Origin: Spirochaetaceae bacterium
GTDB taxonomy: Bacteria > Spirochaetota > Spirochaetia > DSM-27196 > SLAA01
Assembly (NCBI GenBank): GCA_003556605.1
Contig: PWQX01000168.1
Location: 1-42,628, forward strand
DNA: 42,628 nucleotides
Direction of reading: 5' to 3'
The position numbers were made by a program, and so were the translations under genes. Numbering within the stretch: position 1 is the first letter of the stretch; every line of letters begins with the position of its first letter. The notes under the pieces were generated by a model, which had not been told where the DNA came from, searched no databases, and was given only the letters and a program-made list of their open reading frames with translations. This document shows, in pieces, positions 1-8,556 of the stretch.

Positions 1-243
1 ACTGGCCCGTTGGTTTGCCGCTAGGGCCACCCGCTGATTTCTCACATGGGTTGCTGTGCTGTGATCAGCGGTGATAAAGCCGGGCCGCGTTCCGGTCCTC
101 AATCCGAAACCGGGCGGCTACCGGGCTGTACACACGGGGGCCGTCTTTTCACTCCCCCAACCATGGCCTGCGATCGTCCATCCACCCTTATCAGTGTCGT
201 ACGCACCTTGTATTCGAGTGTCTCTGCTCATCGTATCAACCGA

Positions 244-1761
244 CTATTCATTGTTTTCCCGGTTAGCGAACCCCATTCGCACCTGCCCCCGGAGTTTGAG
301 GAGCAACGGAAGAGCGACCGACAAAACGGACAAAAGAATAAACGCCGTGGAAACAGGACTCGCAAAGATGAATCGCCAATCATCGTTATGCGTGAGTAGA
401 GCTCGATTCAGATTCTGTTCCGCCATCGGTCCCAATATCAGTCCAAGTATCATGGGAGGCGCCGGAAAGTCGTACTTCCGCATGAAGTACCCTATTATCC
501 CAAAAAGAAGCGCCGTCATGGCATCGTTCAAGTTATTGGCGAGCGTATAGGCCCCGAGAAAACACGCAATTATGATCATCGGCAGCAGGATTTGTTTAGG
601 CGTATTGAGTACCCTCGGCCATACCTTGGTACCCGCCAACCCAAGAACGAGAACCAGGAACTGCATGACAATGAAGGCGGCAAAGAGAGTCTGTACGACG
701 GGGAGGTGCTCAATAAAGAGCATCGGCCCGGGCCGCAGTCCGATCAACATCAATGCACCGAGCATCACGGCTGTTACCGCGTCTCCGGGTATGCCCAGAG
801 TGAGAAGCGGTATCAACGCGCCGCCAACCGTTCCGTTGTTGGCAGATTCCGGAGCCGCTATCCCTTCCGGAACACCAGTGCCCCACTCGTCCTTATTCTT
901 GTGAAATCTCTTGATGAGATCATAGGCGACGAAACAGGCAATGGCCCCGCCCGCTCCGGGAATGATGCCAATCATGGTTCCGAGCACTGCACCAACGATC
1001 ATCGGCAGTATAATCCGCTTGAGGTCTCTTCCGGACGGGATAACGTTCCTGATGATCTGTCTCTCGACTTTCTCTCCCCTGCGGGCTTTCGTCAGGTCAA
1101 CGAAGATCTGGGAAAACGCGAATAGACCGACCAGAACCGGGAGAAGAGACAGACCGGCCATCAGGAACCTTGTATTGAAGGTGAACCGGTTTACACCCCA
1201 GATATCGTCGACACCTATAGTAGCAACGAGCATCCCGAGAAAACCGACGATCAGGCCTTTGAGCGTATTCTTGCTTGTAGCACTGGCTATGATAGTCAGC
1301 CCAAATATTGCAAGGGCGAAAAACTCCGGCGCCCGAAACTCGAGCGCAACCCTGGCCAGCTGGGGCGAAACAAGGATCAGTGCGGCTCCACTGACAAGTC
1401 CACCGAAAACAGATGCGATGACCGCCAAGCCCAACGCTCTACCAGCTTCTCCCTTCTGAGCCATTGGATAGCCGTCAAGAATGGTAGCCGCAGCCGACGG
1501 GTGCCCCGGTGCCCGCAATAGTACGGCGGAAATGGAACCGCCATACATGGCCCCCGAAAACATCGCTGCCAGGGTCACGAGCGCCGCACCGAACTCAAGG
1601 TGATAGATGAGGGGAAGCAGCAGAATAATTCCCATCGACCCGGTCATGCCCGGGATCGCTCCAAGAATAATGCCGCCTACAAGCCCGATCATCATCACCA
1701 CCATTGTCGATGGTTCTAAAGCGTACGCCAGACCTTCAAGAATACCTGCAAAAGCCTCCAT
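244..1761 (-). CDS. tctA: Tripartite tricarboxylate transporter, large permease TctA
   Basis: 505 aa, the usual length for TctA, the large membrane subunit that moves a carboxylate captured by the periplasmic TctC protein. Highly hydrophobic, with many predicted membrane helices. The N-terminal half carries the conserved small-residue loops of the family (GAIPGMTGS near residue 36, then YGGSISAVLL and LDGYPMAQKGEAGRALG), and a related loop (GIIPGAGGA) recurs near the middle, as expected for the internal duplication of TctA. The ATG at 1761 follows an AAGGGAG ribosome site. It lies 16 nt after tctB and is the last gene of the leftward tctCBA operon. Substrate cannot be read from the sequence; the family takes citrate, tartrate and other carboxylates or aromatics. 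No clear terminator was seen in the 243 bases beyond its stop. Confidence 0.93.
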   Translation of the reverse strand: MEAFAGILEGLAYALEPSTMVVMMIGLVGGIILGAIPGMTGSMGIILLLPLIYHLEFGAALVTLAAMFSGAMYGGSISAVLLRAPGHPSAAATILDGYPMAQKGEAGRALGLAVIASVFGGLVSGAALILVSPQLARVALEFRAPEFFALAIFGLTIIASATSKNTLKGLIVGFLGMLVATIGVDDIWGVNRFTFNTRFLMAGLSLLPVLVGLFAFSQIFVDLTKARRGEKVERQIIRNVIPSGRDLKRIILPMIVGAVLGTMIGIIPGAGGAIACFVAYDLIKRFHKNKDEWGTGVPEGIAAPESANNGTVGGALIPLLTLGIPGDAVTAVMLGALMLIGLRPGPMLFIEHLPVVQTLFAAFIVMQFLVLVLGLAGTKVWPRVLNTPKQILLPMIIIACFLGAYTLANNLNDAMTALLFGIIGYFMRKYDFPAPPMILGLILGPMAEQNLNRALLTHNDDWRFIFASPVSTAFILLSVLSVALPLLLKLRGQVRMGFANRENNE

Positions 1762-1777
1762 CGTTGACTCCCTTTAG

Positions 1778-2251
1778 CTAGAAAAGACGGAAACGGGGAA
1801 GAAGGACCAAGAGATAGTCATTGAATAACACGTAAATGATCGCCGTTGCGACGACGCTGATAACACCCATTTTGAGCCATTGGCGCAGTCCAAAAATGCG
1901 CATCAACGCAAACAAGAAGAAGGGGGTAAGCAGGACAAACCCGAGAAGAGCGACTAATCGTATATAGATAGCCACGCATAATACCAGTACCGCTATGTTC
2001 CGCAACTCGCCTTGTTCAAACTGCTCCGCGCTATCCGATTGCGACGGCTCCTTAACGTACTGTCTGTACTGATAGTACCCGTACCCCGCGAGGATAGCTC
2101 CCAGCACAAACAGCACGGTGAGAATCATTTTGGGCCAGTCTCCCGCACCCAGACCTCTCTCGGCATCCCTCAGCCTATCGGCCATGGAATACCCTATAGT
2201 TGAGAAAACAACAAGAAAAAGGCCTATGAAAAAGTCAGCTTTGGGGTGCAT
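1778..2251 (-). CDS. tctB: Tripartite tricarboxylate transporter, small permease TctB
   Basis: 157 aa, with four hydrophobic segments: N-terminal (FFIGLFLVVFSTIGYSMA), residues ~38-55, ~90-115 and ~125-150. This is the size and topology of TctB, the small membrane subunit that pairs with TctA. TctB sequences are poorly conserved, so the call rests on topology plus its place between tctC and tctA. The ATG at 2251 follows AAGGTGG. A stem-loop lies just upstream, between this gene and tctC. Confidence 0.85.
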   Translation of the reverse strand: MHPKADFFIGLFLVVFSTIGYSMADRLRDAERGLGAGDWPKMILTVLFVLGAILAGYGYYQYRQYVKEPSQSDSAEQFEQGELRNIAVLVLCVAIYIRLVALLGFVLLTPFFLFALMRIFGLRQWLKMGVISVVATAIIYVLFNDYLLVLLPRFRLF

Positions 2252-2267
2252 GCTACCACCTTGTTTT

Positions 2268-2302
2268 CAGTAAGAGAGGGCCGCGATCGCCCCCTCTTAC
2301 TG
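2268..2302 (-). promoter_or_regulatory. Intercistronic stem-loop between tctC and tctB
   Basis: CAGTAAGAG (2268-2276) pairs with CTCTTACTG (2294-2302), extended inward by GGG/CCC past one bulge, around the loop CCGCGATCGC. There is no T-run on the minus-strand 3' side, so it is more likely an mRNA-stabilising or processing hairpin, or a partial attenuator, than a full terminator. The position would let the binding protein be made in excess over the permease. Confidence 0.65.
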
Positions 2303-2373
2303 CCTGTTAGCTATCGGTAATCCTAGTGGTACCTATCACCAATACCGTATTCCTTTATGATTTGCTCGAACAT

Positions 2374-3306
2374 CTAGTCTTCTTCGATATTCGCTCTTCC
2401 ATATTCTTCAGATCCCGCGTAAGTCGGAATAACGATCATATCGTAGTATTTTTCCTGCACACGGGGATCTTCCAGACACGCTTTCAGGATATCATGAAGC
2501 CGCTCTACGATTGCGGGCGGCGTGTCTTTGTGAGTTACCACACCTCTGAACTGCGAGTAGACTACATCGTATCCCTGTTCCCGCGCGGTGGGAATATCAG
2601 GAATCTGTTCAAGTCTGTCCGGAGATAGCGTTGCCAGCCCCCGTAGTTGACCCGCCTCAATATTCGACAGTCCCTCCGGCGGAATATTCATGCTTATCTC
2701 GGTGTCACCGGCAAGCAATCCAGCCGCCGCAGGCCCGCCGCCGCCGAACGGTACGTAGACGACTTCGGTATCGGTTGCTCGCTGAAAGAGTATCGACGAT
2801 AGATGCCCGCCGCCTCCTGTTCCTGCGTGGCCCCAACTTATTTCGCCGGGACGCTGTTGCGCGTCATCCACAAAATCCTGAACGGTCTGGTACGGAGAAT
2901 CATCCCGGACTAGCACATAAGTGTAGTTGGATATCAACTTGATGACGGGTGCGAAATCCCGCACGGAATAATCCACCTCGGATACATGGGTCTTGATAGT
3001 CTGTGCACCCGCCCACGTGAGGAAGTCGTAACCGTCCGGTCTCGCAACGGACATGTACTCGGCAGTACCAACAGCACCCGCAGCACCCGGCACATTTCGG
3101 ATCAACAACGGCTGCCCGCCGGAATAATCCGGAAAGACCTCTGCGAGAGTCCGAAATACGATGTCGGAGCCCCCGCCGGCCCCCCACGGAATCCAGGCAG
3201 TTATCGGTCGCGTGGGAAACTCCGCAGGATCCTCCACATCTGCGGCGAATACGAAACTGCTCGTCAACAATAAGGCGCCAATTACCATTGCCACAATCTT
3301 TTTCAT
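2374..3306 (-). CDS. tctC: Tripartite tricarboxylate transporter, substrate-binding protein TctC
   Basis: 310 aa. The N-terminal signal peptide MKKIVAMVIGALLLTSSFVFAA is followed by the typical Bug/TctC opening, a short Pro-rich strand and then ITAWIPWGAGGGSD. Conserved family patches follow: NVPGAAGAVG, GGGGHLSS and VPFGGGGPA, which form the carboxylate pocket in Bug proteins. The start is placed at the ATG at 3306 rather than the longer open frame because AGGAGT lies just upstream of it. First gene of the leftward tctCBA operon, driven by a near-perfect promoter. Exported to the periplasm; binds an unidentified carboxylate. No lipobox cysteine is seen. Confidence 0.93.
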   Translation of the reverse strand: MKKIVAMVIGALLLTSSFVFAADVEDPAEFPTRPITAWIPWGAGGGSDIVFRTLAEVFPDYSGGQPLLIRNVPGAAGAVGTAEYMSVARPDGYDFLTWAGAQTIKTHVSEVDYSVRDFAPVIKLISNYTYVLVRDDSPYQTVQDFVDDAQQRPGEISWGHAGTGGGGHLSSILFQRATDTEVVYVPFGGGGPAAAGLLAGDTEISMNIPPEGLSNIEAGQLRGLATLSPDRLEQIPDIPTAREQGYDVVYSQFRGVVTHKDTPPAIVERLHDILKACLEDPRVQEKYYDMIVIPTYAGSEEYGRANIEED

Positions 3307-3322
3307 AGCAGGAACTCCTTTT

Positions 3323-3341
3323 AATAACACTAAATGTTATT
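3323..3341. promoter_or_regulatory. Inverted repeat in the tctC leader, candidate operator
   Basis: AATAACA (3323-3329) and TGTTATT (3335-3341) form a perfect 7-bp inverted repeat with a 5-nt spacer. It lies between the -10 box and the ribosome site of tctC, where a bound repressor would block transcription. No regulator gene is adjacent. Confidence 0.5.
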
Positions 3342-3344
3342 TTG

Positions 3345-3372
3345 ATTATAGCAGCTTCGGACTTGGTGTCAA
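3345..3372 (-). promoter_or_regulatory. Sigma-70-type promoter of tctCBA
   Basis: On the minus strand TTGACA (3372-3367) and TATAAT (3350-3345) are both full consensus, with a 16-nt spacer. It sits directly upstream of the tctC leader, about 40 nt from the start codon. Confidence 0.75.
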
Positions 3373-3905
3373 TTAAATTATTCTCCAAGAATCCGAGCGT
3401 GAGAGTCGAGAATCACGGCCCCATCCAGCTTAGGCTTAGCGGCTGTGGGCCCAACCCCCGCAGCGCGCGTTACAGTATCAAGTCGGAAGCACCCATCTTC
3501 ACCTCCGCCGCGTTGATGCGCCGCATCAAGGAATAGAGACGGGACTAAAGCGTGTGGTGCGGGGCTATGGGAACACCTGCCCGTGCGAGCTCAGCCACAC
3601 TAACCGAAGAAGGACATGCAGAAGATCATCCTCAAGACGTTCTGCAATGCAACCACGGGATCCTTTCGGATGTCAGGGAACAGACCGAATAAGCTGTCCA
3701 GTCTCAACTCTCGGCATGGAAACGTGGTCGGCCCTCCGCTGCTGTGTGTCACATAGCCCCTTCCAGTGATACGAACTTGATTCTCACGCAGGCGCACACC
3801 CTGTACCGCTGCGTGTGCCGCTCTATTCAACTCACTTCGACAACCGCAGTTCTTCTCGTGTGCCTCAGCCGCAGGTGGGGAACTGCGGTGTAAGGCAACG
3901 CTGAG
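3373..3905. other. Non-coding gap between tct and the peptide ABC operon
   Basis: About 530 bases with no convincing gene. It holds two inverted repeats. TTGATGCG-C-CGCATCAA (3513-3529) has an operator-like form. ACCGCAGTTC (3843-3852) pairs with GAACTGCGGT (3880-3889) and could fold just upstream of the ABC operon promoter. A short leftward frame around 3476-3540 ends in a stop and could be a gene tail, but I cannot assign it. Confidence 0.5.
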
Positions 3906-3934
3906 TTGCGCACGGCGTAGAAGCATGCTATCAT
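3906..3934 (+). promoter_or_regulatory. Candidate promoter of the peptide ABC operon
   Basis: TTGCGC (3906-3911), 17-nt spacer, TATCAT (3929-3934). The binding-protein start codon is about 80 nt downstream. Confidence 0.4.
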
Positions 3935-4012
3935 TTTTACTCGTGGGCTACAGGATTCCGCACGGAGCGGTACTGTAGTAGCAGCAGTAGTCAGCCGTAA
4001 AGGAGGCTTGCA

Positions 4013-5578
4013 ATGAAGAAGAAGATGAGTAAGGTGGCGGTAATAGGTGTTGCCGTCATGCTGGTAGTTTCGATCGGCTTATGGGCAGGAGGAGCCGCTG
4101 AGCCGGACGTGCCGGAAAAGACTCTGATTGTCGCGTATCCGGACGATGTGGCACATTTCGACAATATGGCGACTACGGCACCACCCAAAGAGGTGCGCCA
4201 CTTAGTGTTTGAACAGTTGTACGCTCTTGATGCGGAGCAAGTGCCGCAACCGGTCCTGGCGGAATCTGCCGAGCTAAGCGCCGACGAGCTTACATGGACA
4301 ATTCGGCTACGGGATGACGTTGAGTTTCACGACGGGCAACCGATGACATCGGCCGACGTAGTCGCGTCCTTCTATCGTTTCCGGGATGTTGGTGCAAAGG
4401 CATGGGAGCTTGACAGAGTTGAGGACGTTGTAGCTATCGACGACCACACGGTGGAGTTTCGCCTGCATGGCCGCTTCGGCGCACTCCTGGAATCACTGGC
4501 CGGTGGTGGTGGCGCTCTCTCCATCTATCCCGAGTGGGTTATTGAAGAGATTGGAACCGATGATCTGAGAGATATGGAGCACATCGTCGGGACCGGTCCG
4601 TATACAGTCGATCAAATTGTGCCCGAAGAACGCTACATTCTACGGCGCTACGACAATTACGTTTCACCGGAAGGTGAACCGAGTTATCAGGCGGGCAGGC
4701 GCGACGCTCCCATGGAGGTTATCGACGTCCGCGTTATTCCCGATGATGCTACGCGCGTGGCAGCGCTGGAAGCCGGCGACGTTGACGTGATCCAGGCTGT
4801 TCCGCTCGACGACGCACAGCGCGTAGAGGATAACCGGGACACTTACATCCAGGAGACCAGTCCCGGTTATCGCGTCTATTACAAGTTCAACGTCCGGCAA
4901 GGACCGTTTACCGATCCTAAGCTGCGCGAGGCTGTTCGCGCCGCCATAGATCCCTATGAGCTTCTGGCGGCAATCGGCGACGACCGGTTCTGGCGCGTCA
5001 ATCACGCCATGCGCTACCAGGAAGAGCAGTGGATGTGGAGTGACTACGCTGAGCAGTTTTTCGTTAACGACCTGGACAAGGCCCGCGAGCTCATGGAAGA
5101 GTCGGATTACGATGGTGAAATGATCCGCTTCCTAGCATCGCCGGGGCGCGCACTCGAGTACCGGACCGTCATACCGATGCAAAACGTGCTGGCTCAGCTC
5201 GGGATCAACGTTCAAATTATGAGCGTAGATGCCGCGACATTCTCGGAGATTCGCGCTCAAACCGACCAGTGGGAAATCAAACACGCAGGCGGCGGATCAA
5301 TCTCGATGCCGGTATACTTAGACTCGAGCGTTCAAGACCGCACAGGGGAGCGCTGGCCGGGAGTGCCCGAAGAGTGGGACGAGTACATGGGCATCGTACA
5401 GGCGGAACCTGATCTGGAGGAACGCCAGGCCGCAATACAGGAGTTGCACAAGATCTCTGCCGACCTGAATTATGAAATGTGGCTTGGTGACGTATTCGAG
5501 ATTGGAGGCGCTCGTGACAACGTCGTAAACATGCCGATATGGTTCAAGCTACATTTGTGGAACATAGACAAAGAGTAA
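4013..5578 (+). CDS. Peptide/opine ABC transporter substrate-binding protein (SBP_bac_5 family)
   Basis: 521 aa, typical for the DppA/OppA/NikA family of extracytoplasmic binding proteins that feed a DppBCDF-type ABC importer. The signal peptide ends around LWAGGAAE, a spirochaete-style N-terminus with no lipobox cysteine. Conserved patches in order: LTWTIRLRDDVEFHDGQPMTSADV (~90-115), GTGPYTVD (~195), the Asp/Glu-rich VAALEAGDVDVI (~245) and the FTDPKLREAVRAAID segment (~300). The ATG at 4013 has AAAGGAGG 6 nt upstream. Two stem-loops separate it from the permease genes. The ligand is not predictable: the family spans di/oligopeptides, nickel, opines and glutathione. The downstream amidohydrolase and dehydrogenase would fit an N-acyl or opine-type amino-acid derivative. 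Confidence 0.92.
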   Translation: MKKKMSKVAVIGVAVMLVVSIGLWAGGAAEPDVPEKTLIVAYPDDVAHFDNMATTAPPKEVRHLVFEQLYALDAEQVPQPVLAESAELSADELTWTIRLRDDVEFHDGQPMTSADVVASFYRFRDVGAKAWELDRVEDVVAIDDHTVEFRLHGRFGALLESLAGGGGALSIYPEWVIEEIGTDDLRDMEHIVGTGPYTVDQIVPEERYILRRYDNYVSPEGEPSYQAGRRDAPMEVIDVRVIPDDATRVAALEAGDVDVIQAVPLDDAQRVEDNRDTYIQETSPGYRVYYKFNVRQGPFTDPKLREAVRAAIDPYELLAAIGDDRFWRVNHAMRYQEEQWMWSDYAEQFFVNDLDKARELMEESDYDGEMIRFLASPGRALEYRTVIPMQNVLAQLGINVQIMSVDAATFSEIRAQTDQWEIKHAGGGSISMPVYLDSSVQDRTGERWPGVPEEWDEYMGIVQAEPDLEERQAAIQELHKISADLNYEMWLGDVFEIGGARDNVVNMPIWFKLHLWNIDKE

Positions 5579-5658
5579 ACGGGAACGGGAACCGTTTCCC
5601 GTTTTGATCGCACACTTCCGGGCCGGGCTGCATCCCCGTGATGTAGCCCGGCTGTTTT
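5578..5658 (+). terminator. Two tandem stem-loops after the binding-protein gene
   Basis: Hairpin 1: AACGGGAACGG pairs with CCGTTTCCCGTT (one bulge), followed by TTTT. Hairpin 2: GCCGGGCTGCAT (5622-5633) pairs with ATGTAGCCCGGC (5641-5652), followed by TGTTTT. Each resembles an intrinsic terminator, yet the permease genes follow without an obvious new promoter. Partial read-through, giving more binding protein than permease, is the likely effect. Confidence 0.72.
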
Positions 5659-5692
5659 CACACTATCTGAGCAGAGAGGTAGGAGGCAACCA

Positions 5693-6634
5693 ATTCACGC
5701 GTATATCATCCGCCGTCTGATACAGATGATTCCAATCGCCTTACTGGTCGCTATAATCGCGTTCTTTCTGATTCACCTATCTCCCGGTGATCCGGCTACG
5801 TTCTTCGTTTCGCCGGACGCGCCGCCGGAGGAGTTAGAACGTGTGCGGGAGCGTCTCGGCGTAGATCAGCCGATTTTCGTACAGTTCGGTCGTTGGTTGG
5901 GCGGGGTTGTACAGGGCGATCTGGGGGTTTCTTTTTTCCAACGCCGGCCGGTTATTCAGGCTTATCTTGCCGCGCTGCCGGTGACGCTGATGCTGGCGGT
6001 GGGTGGCATGGCGATCGCCCTCACGCTGGCCTTACCGATCGGTATTATCTCGGCGCTGAAGAAGGACTCGCTGGTAGACAAGATAGGTACTGTGTTCGTA
6101 TTCGCAGGGATATCTATGCCCAATTTCTGGTTTGGGATGCTGCTGATTCTCTTGTTCGCCGTTTTTCTCGGGTGGCTACCGGCACAGGGGTTTATACGCG
6201 GTGCAGGACTCGGAGGGTATGTGCGCAGCCTGATTCTACCGGCTCTCGCGCTTGGTTATCCGAACTCGGCCCTCATCGCGCGTATGACACGCTCGAGCAT
6301 GCTTGAAGTCATGCGGCAAGACTATGTGCAGACCGCACGAGCGAAAGGTTTACGCGCGTTCGTTGTGACGTCTAGACACGCGTTCATGAACGCGATAAAC
6401 CCAATTCTAACGGTGGTGGGGCTGGTGTTTGCCCGCATGATGGCAGGCTCGGTGGTGATTGAAACGGTGTTCAATCTGCCGGGAGTCGGCCGGCTCGTGG
6501 TAAACTCGGTAATGCGCCGCGACTACCCGGTAATTCAGGGTGCGTTACTTCTGACGGCGTTGTTGATCGTCGGCTTTAATTTGATCATCGACCTGCTGTA
6601 CGCGATCTTCGACCCACGTATCCGATACGACTGA
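5693..6634 (+). CDS. dppB: Peptide-type ABC transporter permease DppB, apparent ATT start
   Basis: Inner-membrane permease of the DppB/OppB family, 313 aa when started at the ATT at 5693. The first ATG in frame (5726) has no ribosome site and would remove the conserved N-terminus. With ATT, the protein begins M-HAYIIRRLIQMIPIALLVAII, the standard DppB opening, and a perfect AGGAGG (5681-5686) sits 6 nt upstream. No ATG, GTG or TTG occurs in frame between that site and 5726. The family TM segments follow, with the periplasmic LSPGDPA region, FFQRRPV, and the EAA-type loop (QTARAKGLRAF) near residue 215 that contacts the ATPase. Pairs with DppC. Confidence 0.9.
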   Translation: MHAYIIRRLIQMIPIALLVAIIAFFLIHLSPGDPATFFVSPDAPPEELERVRERLGVDQPIFVQFGRWLGGVVQGDLGVSFFQRRPVIQAYLAALPVTLMLAVGGMAIALTLALPIGIISALKKDSLVDKIGTVFVFAGISMPNFWFGMLLILLFAVFLGWLPAQGFIRGAGLGGYVRSLILPALALGYPNSALIARMTRSSMLEVMRQDYVQTARAKGLRAFVVTSRHAFMNAINPILTVVGLVFARMMAGSVVIETVFNLPGVGRLVVNSVMRRDYPVIQGALLLTALLIVGFNLIIDLLYAIFDPRIRYD

Positions 6635-6663
6635 GATCGGCGCAACTAAGGGAAAGACGAAAT

Positions 6664-7497
6664 ATGAGGCTACAACTGAAGTCCGATGCTGTGCCGGGTC
6701 GAATAGTCGCCGGAGCGGCACTGACGCTGGCAATGGTGACTATGGCGATAGCTGCCCCGCTGATCGCCACTCACGACCCGTATGCGGTCGCCGTCAGGGA
6801 GCGGTTTCAGCCTCCCAGCGTGGAAAACTACCTGGGCACCGATGAGTACGGACGCGACGTGTTCAGCCGCGTGGTGTTCGGTGCTCGCATCTCTATGTAT
6901 GTCGGTCTGGGCGTTATGCTGATCTCCACGATCGCCGGGACGATCATCGGACTGTTTTCGGGCTACTACCGTAAGTTGGACAACGTGCTGATGCGGGTGA
7001 TGGACGCGTTGATGTCTTTCCCTTCGATATTGTTGGCGATTGCGATTCTCGCAGCGATTGGGCCGAGAACGGGGAATGTGATCGTGGCACTTTCGATCGT
7101 GTATACCCCGCGTACGGCACGCGTGGTTCGCGGCAGCGTGCTCAGTGTGCGCGAAGAAGTCTACATAGAGTCCGCTCAAGCAGTAGGCCTTGGAGACCTG
7201 CGAATTATCTTTCGATACATCCTGCCCAACGTGATGGCACCATTGATTGTGCAGGCAACCTTCATACTGGCGCTCACTATCATCGCCGAAGCGGGCTTGA
7301 GCTACATCGGCGCCGGAACTCCACCACCAGCACCGAGCTGGGGAAATATTCTCGCCGATGGACGACCGCACATGTATCGCGCGTGGTGGATGACCGTGTT
7401 CCCGGGATTGTTCATCATGATTTCCGTGCTGGGGTTAAACGTCATCGGCGACGGTTTGCGTGACGTCCTTGATCCACGACTCCGTGGATCACGGTAG
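6664..7497 (+). CDS. dppC: Peptide-type ABC transporter permease DppC
   Basis: 277 aa, normal for DppC/OppC. One N-terminal membrane segment (~16-36) is followed by the conserved NYLGTDEYGRDVFSRVVFGARIS signature (~56-80), then membrane segments with the coupling loop YIESAQAVGLGDLRIIFRYILPNV (~168-192) and the family C-terminus NVIGDGLRDVLDPRLRG. Second permease of the importer, 29 nt after dppB. Its last codons contain a perfect 8-bp inverted repeat. Confidence 0.92.
   Translation: MRLQLKSDAVPGRIVAGAALTLAMVTMAIAAPLIATHDPYAVAVRERFQPPSVENYLGTDEYGRDVFSRVVFGARISMYVGLGVMLISTIAGTIIGLFSGYYRKLDNVLMRVMDALMSFPSILLAIAILAAIGPRTGNVIVALSIVYTPRTARVVRGSVLSVREEVYIESAQAVGLGDLRIIFRYILPNVMAPLIVQATFILALTIIAEAGLSYIGAGTPPPAPSWGNILADGRPHMYRAWWMTVFPGLFIMISVLGLNVIGDGLRDVLDPRLRGSR
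7471..7490 (+). repeat. Inverted repeat at the 3' end of dppC
   Basis: GATCCACG (7471-7478) and CGTGGATC (7483-7490) with a 4-nt loop form a compact hairpin inside the last codons of the permease gene, just before the ATPase genes. It may influence mRNA processing, or it may be chance. Confidence 0.4.
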
Positions 7498-7533
7498 CAC
7501 AGATCTCTGCGGAGCGGCACGAGGAGGCACCGT

Positions 7534-8556
7534 TTGGGTTCAACACCAATTCTCTCGATCCAGAATCTATACACCAGGTTTTACACACCCGGCGGTGTTG
7601 TGAACGCGGTCGACGGGGTCAGTATGCAGCTCAACCGCGGGGAGACGTTAGGTGTGGTGGGTGAGTCCGGCTGCGGTAAGACCGTTACGGCGCTGTCGAT
7701 CCTTCAACTGGTCCCGGATCCACCAGGCAGGATTACCGGTGGACAGATTCTTTTTGAGGGCGAGGACTTGCTCGCAAAGAGCCCCTCGGAGATCGAAGAC
7801 ATCCGCGGCAATGACATCGCGATGATATTTCAAGAGCCGCTGACTGCCCTTAACCCTGTTTTCACGATCGGATACCAGCTAACGGAAGCGATTTTGCGCC
7901 ACAAGACGGTAACGCATCAGGAAGCGCGAAGACAGGGCGTGAACATGTTGAAGAAGGTAGGAATTCCCGACCCGCAAGGCAGGATGCGAGCCTATCCGCA
8001 CCAGTTGAGCGGCGGGATGCGCCAACGAGCAATGATCGCGATGGCGCTCTCGTGTGAGCCGAAACTGCTGATTGCAGATGAGCCGACCACTGCTTTGGAT
8101 GTGACCATACAGGCGCAGATACTGGCACTCATCAAGACCCTGCGCGAGGAGTCCGGCAGTGCGGTCGTTATGATTACCCACGACTTGGGAGTAATCGCGG
8201 AAACCGCCCACCAGGTGGCCGTCATGTACGCCGGCCGGGTCGTTGAGACGGCCCCGGTCCGCAGGTTGTTCGGTGTGCCGGCTCATCCCTATACGTGGGG
8301 GCTGCTCAACTCGATCCCGAAGTTCACCGGACCACGCGAGAAACTCAAGACAGTTTCGGGAAACGTGCCGAACTTGGGCAGACTACCGGAAGGCTGCAAG
8401 TTCCACCCGCGCTGCGACTTCGCCACTGATCGTTGCCGCAGCGATGAACCGCCGTTAGAGCAGGTAGAATCGGATCACACCGCGCGTTGCTGGCACTCCG
8501 ACAAAGTCCTGGAGCTGCAGGGCGCCGTACCGGAGCCGCAAGGGATCAGCACATGA
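7534..8556 (+). CDS. dppD: Peptide ABC transporter ATP-binding protein DppD
   Basis: 340 aa ABC ATPase. Walker A GESGCGKT at residues 43-50, Q-loop [10 protein letters not shown], signature LSGGMRQR, Walker [13 protein letters not shown] and switch His in MITHDLG. The C-terminal oligopeptide/dipeptide domain is present, with the spaced cysteines of GCKFHPRC...DRC...HTARC that bind an iron-sulphur cluster in some homologues. The start is TTG at 7534, chosen because GAGGAGG (7521-7527) lies 6 nt upstream and the frame then begins directly with the ATPase strand. Its stop overlaps the next gene by 4 nt (ATGA), so translation is coupled. Confidence 0.93.
   Translation: MGSTPILSIQNLYTRFYTPGGVVNAVDGVSMQLNRGETLGVVGESGCGKTVTALSILQLVPDPPGRITGGQILFEGEDLLAKSPSEIEDIRGNDIAMIFQEPLTALNPVFTIGYQLTEAILRHKTVTHQEARRQGVNMLKKVGIPDPQGRMRAYPHQLSGGMRQRAMIAMALSCEPKLLIADEPTTALDVTIQAQILALIKTLREESGSAVVMITHDLGVIAETAHQVAVMYAGRVVETAPVRRLFGVPAHPYTWGLLNSIPKFTGPREKLKTVSGNVPNLGRLPEGCKFHPRCDFATDRCRSDEPPLEQVESDHTARCWHSDKVLELQGAVPEPQGIST

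Noticed and set aside
46-550. Two rightward frames (117 and 159 codons) at the left edge
   Set aside because: They are largely antisense to tctA and have arginine/proline-rich, domain-free translations.
3600-3926. 108-codon leftward frame in the gap before the peptide ABC operon
   Set aside because: No recognisable domain, no ribosome site, and it overlaps the inverted repeat and the promoter region of the ABC operon.
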